DNA from: Anaerosalibacter sp. Marseille-P3206
GTDB taxonomy: Bacteria > Bacillota > Clostridia > Tissierellales > Sporanaerobacteraceae
NCBI RefSeq assembly: GCF_900155565.1
Contig: NZ_FUHM01000002.1
Coordinates: forward strand, 186,001 to 250,000
Reading direction: 5' to 3'
DNA length: 64,000 bases
A program made the translations under genes and the position numbers. The stretch's first letter is position 1, and the number at the start of each line of letters is the position of its first letter. Positions 26,431 through 35,224 of this stretch are shown piece by piece. The notes below the pieces were generated by a model. It did no database searches. It saw only the letters and a program-made list of their open reading frames with translations, and was not told the origin of the DNA.

Positions 26431-27252
26431 CTAATCAATATTCTTAACAATTCCCATAACTAAACTTTGAAAGGTTTCTTTTACTCTTGCAGATGTTTCA
26501 ACTACTTCTTCATGATTAAGTGGCTGATCCAATATTCCTGCTGCCATATTAGTAATACAAGATATTCCTAAAACTTTCATACCGCCATGCCTTGCTACTA
26601 TAACTTCTGGAACTGTAGACATCCCTACAGCATCCGCTCCTAGAATACTTGCTAACTTGACTTCTGAAGGTGTTTCATATGTTGGGCCTGAAAACCACAT
26701 ATAAACTCCCTCTCTTAGGCTAATGCCTATATCATTAGCTGTTTTTTTAGCTATATCCATAAGTTTAGTATCGTATGCTTTAGACATATCTAAAAACCTA
26801 GGCCCCAATTCATCATAATTTTTACCAAGCAGTGGGTTTTTACCTGTAAAGTTAATATGGTCAGTAATTAACATTAAATCTCCTGGATTGAAGTCTTTAT
26901 TAGCTCCCCCTGCTGCATTGGTAACCAAAATAGTTTCAACTCCTATAGCTTTCATAACCCTAATTGGAAAAGTCACTTCCTCTAATTCATAACCTTCATA
27001 AAAATGAAACCTTCCTTGCATAGCTACAACTACTTTTCCTTCCAAATTACCTATTACCAATCTACCTTTATGGCCTTCTACTGTAGATACAGGAAAATTA
27101 GGTATTTCATTATAATTTATATATATTGGCTTTTCAATTTTCTCTGCCATATCTCCTAATCCAGACCCTAAAATCATACCTACTTTTGGTTTTTTATCTA
27201 ACTTTGTCATTATATACTCTTTACTTTCATTAATCTTATCTAATAAGTTCAT
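26431..27252 (-). CDS. punA: Purine nucleoside phosphorylase
   Basis: Trimeric-type inosine/guanosine phosphorylase of about 273 residues. Motifs: GMILGSGLGDMAE, phosphate-binding GHKGRLVIG, MQGRFHFYEGY, LVTNAAGGAN and VGMSTVPEVIVARH. The ATG at 27252 has a strong AGGAGGG ribosome binding site; the longer open frame to 27321 lies inside xerD and is not used. Sits between xerD and pdp. Confidence 0.93.
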   Translation of the reverse strand: MNLLDKINESKEYIMTKLDKKPKVGMILGSGLGDMAEKIEKPIYINYNEIPNFPVSTVEGHKGRLVIGNLEGKVVVAMQGRFHFYEGYELEEVTFPIRVMKAIGVETILVTNAAGGANKDFNPGDLMLITDHINFTGKNPLLGKNYDELGPRFLDMSKAYDTKLMDIAKKTANDIGISLREGVYMWFSGPTYETPSEVKLASILGADAVGMSTVPEVIVARHGGMKVLGISCITNMAAGILDQPLNHEEVVETSARVKETFQSLVMGIVKNID

Positions 27253-27262
27253 ATTTACCCTC

Positions 27263-28153
27263 CTATGCTCTTGGATGTGCTTTTTTATAAACTTCTCTAA
27301 GTTTCTTGTCATTAGTTGCAAATGAATACATTTGTGTTGTTGAAATGTCAGAGTGGCCTAACATCTCTTGAACTGACTTTAAATCAGCTCCATTTTGTAG
27401 CAAATGAACTGCAAATGAATGTCTTAATGTCTGTGGAGTAATCTTTTTGTTTATGTTAGTGTTTCCTGTATAATACTTTATTATTTTCCAAAAACCTTGT
27501 CTTGTCAATCTTTTTCCCTGAAAATTTAAAAAAACAGCTGTTTCTCTAACATTTCTTAATACTTGTGATCTATACTCATTAATATATAGTTTAAGACTAT
27601 CTATTGCAAGTTTTCCAACTGGTATAGCCCTTTCTTGTAAACTATCTCCTCTTAAGGCTATATATCCTATTTCAAAATTTATATCATTAATATTTAAATC
27701 TATCAATTCTGAAACTCTTATCCCAGTTGCATATAATAATTCCAACATAGCCTTGTCCCTTGAACCTTTAAAGTCACCAACATCCGGTTGTGAAAGTAAC
27801 AAATCAACCTCCTTTGGTGTAAGAATATCAGGTACTTTCCTTTCTCCCTTAGGTGAATGAAGATTATAAGTAGGATCTTCTCTTATAAAATCTTTATTAA
27901 TTAAATATTGATAAAAAGATCTTATAGAAGCAAGATTTCGAGATATAGTTGAAGTAGCTTTGCCATCTTTTTGCAAATACATTAAATACGTAATTATTAT
28001 GGTTTTATTAGCGCTCATTAAATCAAAAGAACTATTACTATTTAGGTATTCCTTAAATTGCTCCAAATCCCTAATATACGATTCTAATGTGTTTTGGGAT
28101 AATTCTCTTTCATCTTTTAAATAGCAACTATAACCGTAAATAACCTCATCCAT
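27263..28153 (-). CDS. xerD: Tyrosine recombinase XerD
   Basis: Chromosome dimer resolution recombinase, 296 residues. N-terminal SAM-like core-binding domain (about 1-85) and catalytic domain with Arg in YATGIRVSEL, the HxxR box in TLRHSFAVHLL, LGHSDISTTQ and Tyr in MYSFAT. It acts with XerC-type partners at dif sites near replication terminus. Genomic neighbours (spoIIM upstream, nucleoside phosphorylases downstream) match the xerD rather than integrase context. Confidence 0.92.
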   Translation of the reverse strand: MDEVIYGYSCYLKDERELSQNTLESYIRDLEQFKEYLNSNSSFDLMSANKTIIITYLMYLQKDGKATSTISRNLASIRSFYQYLINKDFIREDPTYNLHSPKGERKVPDILTPKEVDLLLSQPDVGDFKGSRDKAMLELLYATGIRVSELIDLNINDINFEIGYIALRGDSLQERAIPVGKLAIDSLKLYINEYRSQVLRNVRETAVFLNFQGKRLTRQGFWKIIKYYTGNTNINKKITPQTLRHSFAVHLLQNGADLKSVQEMLGHSDISTTQMYSFATNDKKLREVYKKAHPRA

Positions 28154-28224
28154 AAAAATTCTCCTTTGTTCTCTAGTTTCTATATATAAATTCCATAAAA
28201 AAAGCTATAATCCTTCAAAATGAA

Positions 28225-28860
28225 TTAATTTACATAATCAACAATAAATTTCATAAATAAAGGTGAAATATAAGCTTCTACTAAACTTCCAACAACTATT
28301 AGTATACAAAATAAAAATATAATACTAGAATAGTTTAAAAAGCTAGTTAAAGAATATTTATATAGAACTCTATTTTTTCTGCCTTTAACTCTATTTAATG
28401 AGTAACTTATACCAATAGAAGATATTGATATTATCCCCGGAACAATAAATATGTTTTGGGGTAATAATGCAAATATAGAAAACAAGAACCCTTTTAATCC
28501 AAATTCATTAACTAAAAAGCCAACTGTAAATCCCATAGCAAATCCTCTTAGCAATACTATGATAGGTATTACTGGTATTCCAATTATAACAACACCAGTT
28601 AACCAAATAATTAAAATTGTTTTCATATTACCTATTAATGACTCTTTTAATAAAAGGCTGCTATTCATATCTTCCTTATTAAGTAGTTTAAAAAATGAAT
28701 TAAAGAAACTCAATATTTGATTTTTTTCTTCTACATTCAATACTTTAATAGTTATAGCACCTACAACTATTCCAACAACCAATAAAATACACATCGTAAA
28801 ATAAGCGGTGAAATTATCCTTAAAATGTTTAAAAATCCAATTTCTTATCTTGTATAGCAA
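28225..28860 (-). CDS. spoIIM: Stage II sporulation protein M
   Basis: Polytopic membrane protein of 211 residues with about five helices, matching the SpoIIM family. It is part of the SpoIID-SpoIIM-SpoIIP engulfment machine in the mother cell membrane, recruiting the cell wall hydrolases. The TTG start has GGGAGGATAT upstream. Upstream of xerD, as in Bacillus and clostridia. Confidence 0.9.
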   Translation of the reverse strand: MLYKIRNWIFKHFKDNFTAYFTMCILLVVGIVVGAITIKVLNVEEKNQILSFFNSFFKLLNKEDMNSSLLLKESLIGNMKTILIIWLTGVVIIGIPVIPIIVLLRGFAMGFTVGFLVNEFGLKGFLFSIFALLPQNIFIVPGIISISSIGISYSLNRVKGRKNRVLYKYSLTSFLNYSSIIFLFCILIVVGSLVEAYISPLFMKFIVDYVN

Positions 28861-28938
28861 AACATATCCTCCCTTCGCAAGATATACAAGCCTTATATGA
28901 AATACTATGCACCAAAGGAGGATATTATCACTTAGATT

Positions 28939-29478
28939 TTATTTGTTTAATAGATAGTCTTTTACTGTAAAAGCACTTACTATAGTTTTACTGTCCATAA
29001 TCTCACCTTTTAGAATCATATCAATTAAATCATCTAATTTTACTTTTTTTACTTCAATATATTCATCTTTTTCAGGTTGAGCTTCTCCTTCTACCAATCC
29101 ACTTGCTAAAAACAAATACATTTTCTCATTAGAAAAACCTGGAGAAGTATAAAATTCTAATAAATATTCTATTTTTTTAGGTGTAAATCCTGTTTCCTCT
29201 TTTAACTCCCTTATAGCAGTTTCTTTAGGTTCTTCACCAATTTCTAGTTTTCCAGCAGGAACCTCTAATAATTCTCTTTCAACTGCCTTTCTATACTGTT
29301 TAACTAATATTATTTCATTCTCATCTGTTAGTGCAACTATAGCTACTGCTCCAGGGTGCTCTACAATTTCACGTTTGGAATATTTCTTGTCAGGTAATTC
29401 TACTGTATCAATTCTTAAGTTCAATATTTTACCTTCATAAATTCTTTCAGTCTTCATGGTCTTTTCTTCAAAATTCAT
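28939..29478 (-). CDS. NUDIX hydrolase, ADP-ribose pyrophosphatase type
   Basis: About 179 residues with a complete Nudix box, GKLEIGEEPKETAIRELKEETGF, of which GX5EX7REXXEEXG is the core. ADP-ribose pyrophosphatase (NudF)-like by the surrounding VALTDENEIILVKQYRKAV and the E-rich tail. Start at ATG 29478 after AGGAGAGGAG; the longer frame overlaps the DUF3866 stop. Next to spoIIM as in many spore formers. Confidence 0.87.
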   Translation of the reverse strand: MNFEEKTMKTERIYEGKILNLRIDTVELPDKKYSKREIVEHPGAVAIVALTDENEIILVKQYRKAVERELLEVPAGKLEIGEEPKETAIRELKEETGFTPKKIEYLLEFYTSPGFSNEKMYLFLASGLVEGEAQPEKDEYIEVKKVKLDDLIDMILKGEIMDSKTIVSAFTVKDYLLNK

Positions 29479-29479
29479 T

Positions 29480-30568
29480 TTAATACTCCTCTCCTTCATT
29501 AAGATGCCTTACCACACCCCTGCTAACAGCTCCCAATGTAATAAAATAATCTATGTCTTCTTTTATACCTCTTCCCATAGTTGTAATACTTAAATTAAAA
29601 TATTTTAATGCTTCAACTATGTCTATTCCACTCTCTCTTATTATCTCATATCTATCTAATAATTTATTGTCTACTAACTGTTTATCTATAAATTGATCTT
29701 TATCATCACTTAATTTAGGTATAATAAGTTTCCCATTTGTATTACATATCTTTGTTAATACAGTTAATGTATGATGACTTATTCCTCTATGTCTTTCTCT
29801 ACTATCTTTAAAACTAATCCTAGGAACAATAAAAGGCGTTCCGTTTAAATTATTAACCGCATCTATTATATTACCCTGTTCAACACCACTAAACCCAAAT
29901 TTGGTCCCAGTTCCTACTATTCCAGGCCCCATAGCAATAATAGTTATATCACTATCTAATATTTCCTTTGCAGCAATAAGTCCAGTATAGATATTAACAC
30001 ATTCTATATCACCACCGAAAGCATGACCTATTGTAATAGTTTTATCAATTATATTCTTTTCTTTGAGCTCCTTAACAGTATTGCTAAATTGTAGTGGTAA
30101 TGCTCCACCATCTGTCATCAAATAATTAATTTTTAACTCAGGATTCAACCATTTAATCATACTAGCTAATGGTGCTAACATGCTATGTAATGTTCCTACT
30201 ATAAATACTTTTTTATTTAAATCCTCAAATTCATTAAATAAATCATGATATGGACTTGCTTCTTCTTCAGCAGTAAGACATTTTATTTGGTAAGGAGTAT
30301 ATCTAAGTTTCATTATATGACCATTACCATGAATTCTTCTTGATTCATTTGAATAATTAAATATAACAAAATGATAACCTCCAGTACCTAAAGACAAATC
30401 TACAGCAGTAGTATTTAATATTATATTATCATTTACATTTATACTTCCAGTTAGATCATTATAGTTTACAGCTTTGGCTAATTTTCCATCTATATCTACC
30501 TGAACCCAGGTTGTACTATCGTCTTTTCTCAATACATCTTTTACAATACCTTTTTTATAACTAATCAG
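29480..30568 (-). CDS. DUF3866 family protein, probable CTG start
   Basis: Conserved Firmicute protein of unknown function, about 362 residues. No enzyme motif is recognised; glycine-rich segments MGPGIVGTGTKFGFSG and TIGHAFGGD suggest a nucleotide- or phosphate-binding fold. An AGGAGG lies 8 bases before a CTG at 30566-30568; the frame then runs open (LISYKKGIVKDVL) into the first ATG/GTG/TTG candidate, a TTG at 30532 that lacks its own ribosome binding site. CTG, or the ATT next to it, is thus the likely start. It is in the spo0A-proximal envelope cluster. Confidence 0.75.
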   Translation of the reverse strand: MISYKKGIVKDVLRKDDSTTWVQVDIDGKLAKAVNYNDLTGSINVNDNIILNTTAVDLSLGTGGYHFVIFNYSNESRRIHGNGHIMKLRYTPYQIKCLTAEEEASPYHDLFNEFEDLNKKVFIVGTLHSMLAPLASMIKWLNPELKINYLMTDGGALPLQFSNTVKELKEKNIIDKTITIGHAFGGDIECVNIYTGLIAAKEILDSDITIIAMGPGIVGTGTKFGFSGVEQGNIIDAVNNLNGTPFIVPRISFKDSRERHRGISHHTLTVLTKICNTNGKLIIPKLSDDKDQFIDKQLVDNKLLDRYEIIRESGIDIVEALKYFNLSITTMGRGIKEDIDYFITLGAVSRGVVRHLNEGEEY

Positions 30569-30580
30569 TGAAAAAACCTC

Positions 30581-31405
30581 CTATCTTCCTAAATTATCAA
30601 AAAAACTTAAAAATCTATTTTGTTCAATAATCTTTGAAAAAGATACAAATTCTGCAATTACCTGAATACAAACTAACACTATTAAATATATTATTTTACT
30701 TTTCAAATCATGAGTCATAGCGCAATAAGAACCGAGAGAAATACCTAATGTGTTTGAACCTATATCTCCCATCATAGCTTCTGCTTTTAAATCTATAGGC
30801 AAATATCTAATTAATATACCAATAAAAGAATACAAAATAAAATCAAATTTTCTTGTACTAGTAGTAATAAATAAAATAATTGACATAAGTATAAAAACCT
30901 TACCAGCTCTTCCAGGCCTTAAGTCAAAAAGATTTAATAAATTAGTAAATAAACTTATAACCAAAGTATTCACAATTATTTCTACCACGTTTTTTGATAT
31001 ATAAATAGAAATTAACAAAGAAACTAAAAAACCAATACCCGCTTTTAGTCCCCCACTAGTTAATGTACCTTTAAAAAAAGATTTAATATGTCCCTTAAAT
31101 CCTTTAACGAACTTATCTCCTACTAAATCATCAAAAAGCCCTGCTAAAGCAATAAAAATCAAACCCACTAAATATAATAATGTATAATGATGTATAGACT
31201 CTTTAATAAAAAAGCTAATTAATCCTACTGTGAATGTTTGTACAATAACAAAAATCAAACCCATGCTAGTTGGAATTTCCTCTTTTTTATAATTTAAACA
31301 TGTACAATTATTATCTTTTAACATATTATAAATAAAAGGTATACCAATAAAGGTTAATATTGTACTAATAAATAAGCTTAAAATATTGTATTTAAACACT
31401 TCCAT
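30581..31405 (-). CDS. MraY/WecA-like membrane glycosyltransferase family 4 protein
   Basis: 274 residues with about eight transmembrane helices. The acidic motif GLFDDLVGDKFVKGFKGH corresponds to the catalytic DD region of polyprenyl-phosphate phosphosugar transferases, and FDLRPGRAGK is a second conserved loop. The protein is shorter than MraY (about 320) and lacks an obvious N-terminal DDxxK site, so it may be a divergent or accessory family member. It lies between GT2 and DUF3866 genes. Confidence 0.75.
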   Translation of the reverse strand: MEVFKYNILSLFISTILTFIGIPFIYNMLKDNNCTCLNYKKEEIPTSMGLIFVIVQTFTVGLISFFIKESIHHYTLLYLVGLIFIALAGLFDDLVGDKFVKGFKGHIKSFFKGTLTSGGLKAGIGFLVSLLISIYISKNVVEIIVNTLVISLFTNLLNLFDLRPGRAGKVFILMSIILFITTSTRKFDFILYSFIGILIRYLPIDLKAEAMMGDIGSNTLGISLGSYCAMTHDLKSKIIYLIVLVCIQVIAEFVSFSKIIEQNRFLSFFDNLGR

Positions 31406-31409
31406 ATAT

Positions 31410-32090
31410 TCACCTTCTAAAGAATAATACTATTAATGTCCAAAGTATATTAATAAATTGTTTTCCTCTATGGACAAAATCTTTAACACTTCTTCCTGTT
31501 TCTCTGTGTCTCATATTTACTTCAACTTCTTTTATAGAATAACCCTTTCTTAAAGTTCCCACTGTCATAGCTACTTCTATTCCAAATCTGTTGGGAATAT
31601 AGTCAACTTTATCAACTACTTGTTTTTTATAGACTCTTTGCCCAGACAAAGTAGTATCTAGTTTTTTGCCTGTGTAAAAGTATACTCCGTTTTTAGCAAG
31701 ATTCTTAACAAATCCAAAACCACCTTTTTTAAGTGGCTTTGGAAACTTAGCAATTGTTACATCAGCTTCATCGTTAATAACTGGATAGATTAACTTTTCT
31801 ATTTCACTACTAGTGTTGCCTAAATCTCCATCTACTAATACTAGATAATCAAAATCAAATTGTTGAATAGCTTCTTTTATAGCATAACCTTTACCTTTAT
31901 TTTTTTCTAAATTAATAAAATTTACATTTAATTCTTTCACTACATTAGCTGTATTATCTGTTGAACCATCATTAACTACAACTATCGAATCAATAATATC
32001 TATGTTATTTAAATTTCTTACTGTTTCTCTTATTGTATCTTCTTCGTTAAAAACTGGCACAACTGCAACAACTTTATTATCTGCACTCAT
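31410..32090 (-). CDS. Family 2 glycosyltransferase
   Basis: 226 residues, GT-A fold. Motifs: VVPVFNEEDTI, VVNDGSTDNT and the metal-binding LVDGDLG; a QRVYKK segment and a hydrophobic C-terminal tail (FINILWTLIVLFF) suggest membrane association. It resembles dolichol-phosphate-mannose-like and undecaprenyl-phosphate sugar transferases. Start placed at ATG 32090 after AGGAGAG. Partner of the adjacent MraY-like gene in a presumptive envelope glycan pathway. Confidence 0.83.
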   Translation of the reverse strand: MSADNKVVAVVPVFNEEDTIRETVRNLNNIDIIDSIVVVNDGSTDNTANVVKELNVNFINLEKNKGKGYAIKEAIQQFDFDYLVLVDGDLGNTSSEIEKLIYPVINDEADVTIAKFPKPLKKGGFGFVKNLAKNGVYFYTGKKLDTTLSGQRVYKKQVVDKVDYIPNRFGIEVAMTVGTLRKGYSIKEVEVNMRHRETGRSVKDFVHRGKQFINILWTLIVLFFRR

Positions 32091-32101
32091 ATAATCTCTC
32101 C

Positions 32102-32989
32102 TCATTCTAAAATAGTATTATTAGGATCAGGTAAAAGACTTTCAGCACTTGGTTTTTCACCATAGTACCCTGGTCTACCTTCCATTGCCATTATAAGTGC
32201 AACTTTACCCATTACTGTATCAACATTATCTATAGTTGATATCCTAAAGTTTTTATATTCACTCGTATAAGAAAAATTAACTTTAGTCTTTTCAACTCCA
32301 ATTATAGGTATTTCTAAGCTTTTACATGTATTGATAACATTCTTATCTAAATAATTAATTCTGTCTAAATCTTCACTATCGCTTCCACCAGCTATAATTA
32401 TATAATCAATAGGATCTTCTATATCTCCAACTATATTTATTAAGTCCCTTTCCCTAAATCCATCAATTGTCTCAGATTGTTCTCCTGTTATAATAGCTTT
32501 GGATAAATCCTTAACTGCATTTTCAATTATATTCTTACTAATTTCTTTTTCTTCACCTAATTGATTTACATAAATTTCTCTTAGCAATTCTTCATTAAGA
32601 AATTTATCTTTTATAGTTATTATACTCTTAACATTAGCTCCTGCAATTTCTAATGTTTTTCCTAAACCAGAATATATATATTCATCATTAGTCTCTATAA
32701 TTGCAACATTAACTCCTGCTAATTTATTTTTAACAGCTTCTATATATGCAACTCTACTAAATAATTCATATTTATTATTTTCTAATTCTAATATTTCTAC
32801 TTCTTTTTTTAAATTTGTATTTTCTTCTTTTAAATAATCAAATTTTTCTTCTAACTTAGACACTATATCTTCTTTTTGTTCAACAATCATATCATTTGCA
32901 TCAATTATAAAACCAATATAAATTCCAATTGCCAGTGCTAAAAATATAGATACAATTGAAACTACAAAATAACGCATATTGGGAATCAT
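32102..32989 (-). CDS. steB: MctB/SteB family membrane protein
   Basis: 295 residues: one N-terminal transmembrane helix (about 6-28), a coiled coil (about 30-75) and an extracytoplasmic alpha/beta domain with ETNDEYIYSGLG and IIAGGSDSED. This matches the family named copper transporter MctB in mycobacteria and SteB in corynebacteria, where it works with SteA in cell division and wall hydrolase control. It directly follows steA. The copper label is probably not apt here. Confidence 0.78.
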   Translation of the reverse strand: MIPNMRYFVVSIVSIFLALAIGIYIGFIIDANDMIVEQKEDIVSKLEEKFDYLKEENTNLKKEVEILELENNKYELFSRVAYIEAVKNKLAGVNVAIIETNDEYIYSGLGKTLEIAGANVKSIITIKDKFLNEELLREIYVNQLGEEKEISKNIIENAVKDLSKAIITGEQSETIDGFRERDLINIVGDIEDPIDYIIIAGGSDSEDLDRINYLDKNVINTCKSLEIPIIGVEKTKVNFSYTSEYKNFRISTIDNVDTVMGKVALIMAMEGRPGYYGEKPSAESLLPDPNNTILE

Positions 32990-33000
32990 ATTATCACTCC

Positions 33001-34122
33001 TTACAGTCCAAACATTATTCTAAATCTTATTTTTATAAGTTGCAACAACTCTTTCATTGGAGGAAACATCATAGTAATAACTATTATAGGAATTAAAGCT
33101 GCTAATCCTATACCTATCATATGTTTCAGTTTTAAATGACTTCTATAAAGTTTATTTACACCCTTTGCATCAACTAATTTTGATCCTACTTTTAATCTAA
33201 CTAAAAAAGTACTAGCCATACCACTCCTACCCTTTTCTAGAAAATCAATCATATTATTATGTGTTCCAACTGCAACTATTAAATCTACATCATTTTCATA
33301 AGCTAAAAGCATTGCAATATCCTCACTAGTCCCTGGAGAGGGAAATATTACTGCATTTAAACCTAATTCGTTAACTCTATCTAATCCTGGAGCTTTTCCA
33401 TTAGGGTAAGCATGAACAACTATTTCCTTACTTAGCTTTAAACATTTATCACTAACACTATCCATGTCCCCAATTACAATATCAGGAACATAACCAAATT
33501 CAATTAGTGCATCTCCACCACCATCAACCCCAATCAAAATAGGATTCATTTCATGAATATACGCTTGTATAGCTAGTAAATCTCTTTTATAGTCCTTACC
33601 TCTTACAACTATTAGTGCATGTCTATTTTTTAACTTAGTCTTTATAGAGGGAATGGAGACTTTTCCTGTTACAAGACCCTTTTCTCTCTTAGCATAGTCT
33701 AATGTATTCTCTATAAATTTATCTAATTCTTTTTCAAAATTATCATATCCAATACCTAGTAGTTCATTGACTTTTTCATTGTCAAGAAGTTGTACCTCAC
33801 CAATATATTCTTCATTCTGAACTATTTGATTTTCAACGATTTCAATTGTTTCTCCATCTTTAATAAGCTCATATAGACCCTCATCATATGCCTCGAATAA
33901 TGGAATATTTGCTTTTAATAATATAGAAGGACCTTGATTGGGGTAACGACCACTGATAGTCTTATCTGTATTTATAACACATTTAACTTTCTTTTCAACC
34001 AAAGATGAAGCACCAATTTCATCTAAATCCTTGTGACATATCAATGCTATGTCTCCAGGTTTTAACCTTTTAGTTAAATTCTTAGTTCTTTTATCTTTCT
34101 TTACTTTTCCCTTGATATACAT
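33001..34122 (-). CDS. steA: Cytokinetic ring protein SteA
   Basis: 373 residues with a thiamin pyrophosphokinase-like catalytic-fold middle (VVRGKDYKRDLL, DGGGDALIEFGYVPDIVIGDMDSVSD) and one C-terminal membrane helix near residues 335-357 (IGLAALIPIIVITMMF). SteA is a septal protein that works with SteB in Actinobacteria. It lies just downstream of spo0A and upstream of steB and the glycosyltransferases, suggesting a division or envelope role. Confidence 0.8.
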   Translation of the reverse strand: MYIKGKVKKDKRTKNLTKRLKPGDIALICHKDLDEIGASSLVEKKVKCVINTDKTISGRYPNQGPSILLKANIPLFEAYDEGLYELIKDGETIEIVENQIVQNEEYIGEVQLLDNEKVNELLGIGYDNFEKELDKFIENTLDYAKREKGLVTGKVSIPSIKTKLKNRHALIVVRGKDYKRDLLAIQAYIHEMNPILIGVDGGGDALIEFGYVPDIVIGDMDSVSDKCLKLSKEIVVHAYPNGKAPGLDRVNELGLNAVIFPSPGTSEDIAMLLAYENDVDLIVAVGTHNNMIDFLEKGRSGMASTFLVRLKVGSKLVDAKGVNKLYRSHLKLKHMIGIGLAALIPIIVITMMFPPMKELLQLIKIRFRIMFGL

Positions 34123-34238
34123 TTTAATCCTCCAAACCTATTGTCTGTATAGTATTTCCCTATACAAATAATTAATCCATTGAATAAACATCTCAGTTTA
34201 TTATAGCACAAAATATGATTATAATAAATTTAATAATT

Positions 34239-34272
34239 AAAACCCATGAATACTAAGTATTCATGGGTTTTA
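34239..34272. terminator. Terminator after spo0A
   Basis: Perfect 15-bp stem AAAACCCATGAATAC/GTATTCATGGGTTTT (34239-34253 with 34258-34272) with a 4-nt loop, overlapping the spacer after the spo0A stop at 34274. T-rich on both strands. Confidence 0.85.
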
Positions 34273-34273
34273 A

Positions 34274-35086
34274 TTAAGAATTGCTTTCTGACATTTCCAT
34301 CTCTAATCTCAACTTATCAGCAACCATCGCAATAAACTCTGAATTTGTAGGTTTGCCTTTGTCTGTATGAATAGTGTAACCAAAAATATTATTAATAGTA
34401 TCTACCTTACCCCTACTCCATGCTACTTCTATAGCATGTCTAATTGCTCTTTCCACTCTACTTGGAGTAGTATTGTACTTTATAGCAATATTGGGATATA
34501 ATTCCTTTGTAACTGCACTAAGAAGTTCGATATTATCTACAACCATAGAAATAGCTTCCCTTAAGTAAAGATAGCCTTTAATATGAGCGGGTACCCCTAT
34601 TTCATGAATGATATTTGTTATTTTTGCTTCCATACTCTTAGTAGAATCAATATTAGTCGTTGTCTCTTTTGGAATATTAATATATTTTTTAGTAATCTTC
34701 TTTTCAAAAGGAATACCAGATATCTGTCTTAATCTTTTGGTGAATATTTCAAAGTCAAAGGGTTTTACGACATAATAATCAGCACCTAATTCTATAGCTT
34801 TTTGTGTTATCTTGTCTTGTCCAACAGCTGAAAGAATGATTATTCTAGGTATTTTTTCTAGATTCATGCTATTTAGTCTTTCTAGTACACCTAATCCATC
34901 TAAATGAGGCATTATTATGTCTAATATTAAAACATCTGGCTTCTTTTCTAATAATAAGTCAATTGCCTCTAATCCATCTTTTGCAAAACCAATAACTTCA
35001 AAATCTTCTTGTTGCTTTAAGTAATCGTATAAAATATCACAGAATTCCCTATTATCATCAGCAACAAGTATGCTAGTCTTACTCAA
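34274..35086 (-). CDS. spo0A: Sporulation transcription factor Spo0A
   Basis: Master response regulator of sporulation, 270 residues. Receiver domain (1-120) with acidic pocket ADDNREF and phosphorylation Asp in [13 protein letters not shown]-terminal Spo0A DNA-binding domain (about 150-265) with the recognition helix segment [24 protein letters not shown] start after a G-rich site. Preceded by a sigma-H type promoter overlapping a 0A box. Between spoIVB and steA, the clostridial order. Confidence 0.97.
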   Translation of the reverse strand: MSKTSILVADDNREFCDILYDYLKQQEDFEVIGFAKDGLEAIDLLLEKKPDVLILDIIMPHLDGLGVLERLNSMNLEKIPRIIILSAVGQDKITQKAIELGADYYVVKPFDFEIFTKRLRQISGIPFEKKITKKYINIPKETTTNIDSTKSMEAKITNIIHEIGVPAHIKGYLYLREAISMVVDNIELLSAVTKELYPNIAIKYNTTPSRVERAIRHAIEVAWSRGKVDTINNIFGYTIHTDKGKPTNSEFIAMVADKLRLEMEMSESNS

Positions 35087-35125
35087 ATCAATTACCCCCC
35101 CTGTTTTTTATTTCTACTAATTTAA

Positions 35126-35154
35126 ATATTCGACAAAGAAATATGATTTCCTTC
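35126..35154 (-). promoter_or_regulatory. Sigma-H promoter with overlapping 0A box upstream of spo0A
   Basis: On the minus strand GAAGGAAAT (35154-35146), 11-bp spacer, GTCGAATAT (35134-35126): a full match to the sigma-H consensus (RnAGGAWWW, RnnGAATWW). TGTCGAA (35135-35129), a perfect 0A box, overlaps the -10 element, as expected for Spo0A autoregulation. Confidence 0.75.
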
Positions 35155-35198
35155 TCATTTTCCATTTTTTATTCAAAAAAAATAAATTAATATAATTA

Positions 35199-35224
35199 AA
35201 GGCAGATATTAAATTATCTGCCTT
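35199..35224. terminator. Terminator after spoIVB
   Basis: 10-bp stem AAGGCAGATA/TATCTGCCTT (35199-35208 with 35215-35224) overlapping the spoIVB stop codon; U-rich on the minus side. Confidence 0.7.

Noticed and set aside
27253-27321. Longer N-terminus for purine nucleoside phosphorylase
   Set aside because: It would lie within xerD and lacks a ribosome binding site, while AGGAGGG sits just before the ATG at 27252.
28861-28938. Sigma-E promoter for spoIIM
   Set aside because: CATATAAG and GCATAGT occur, but no pair has the right spacing.
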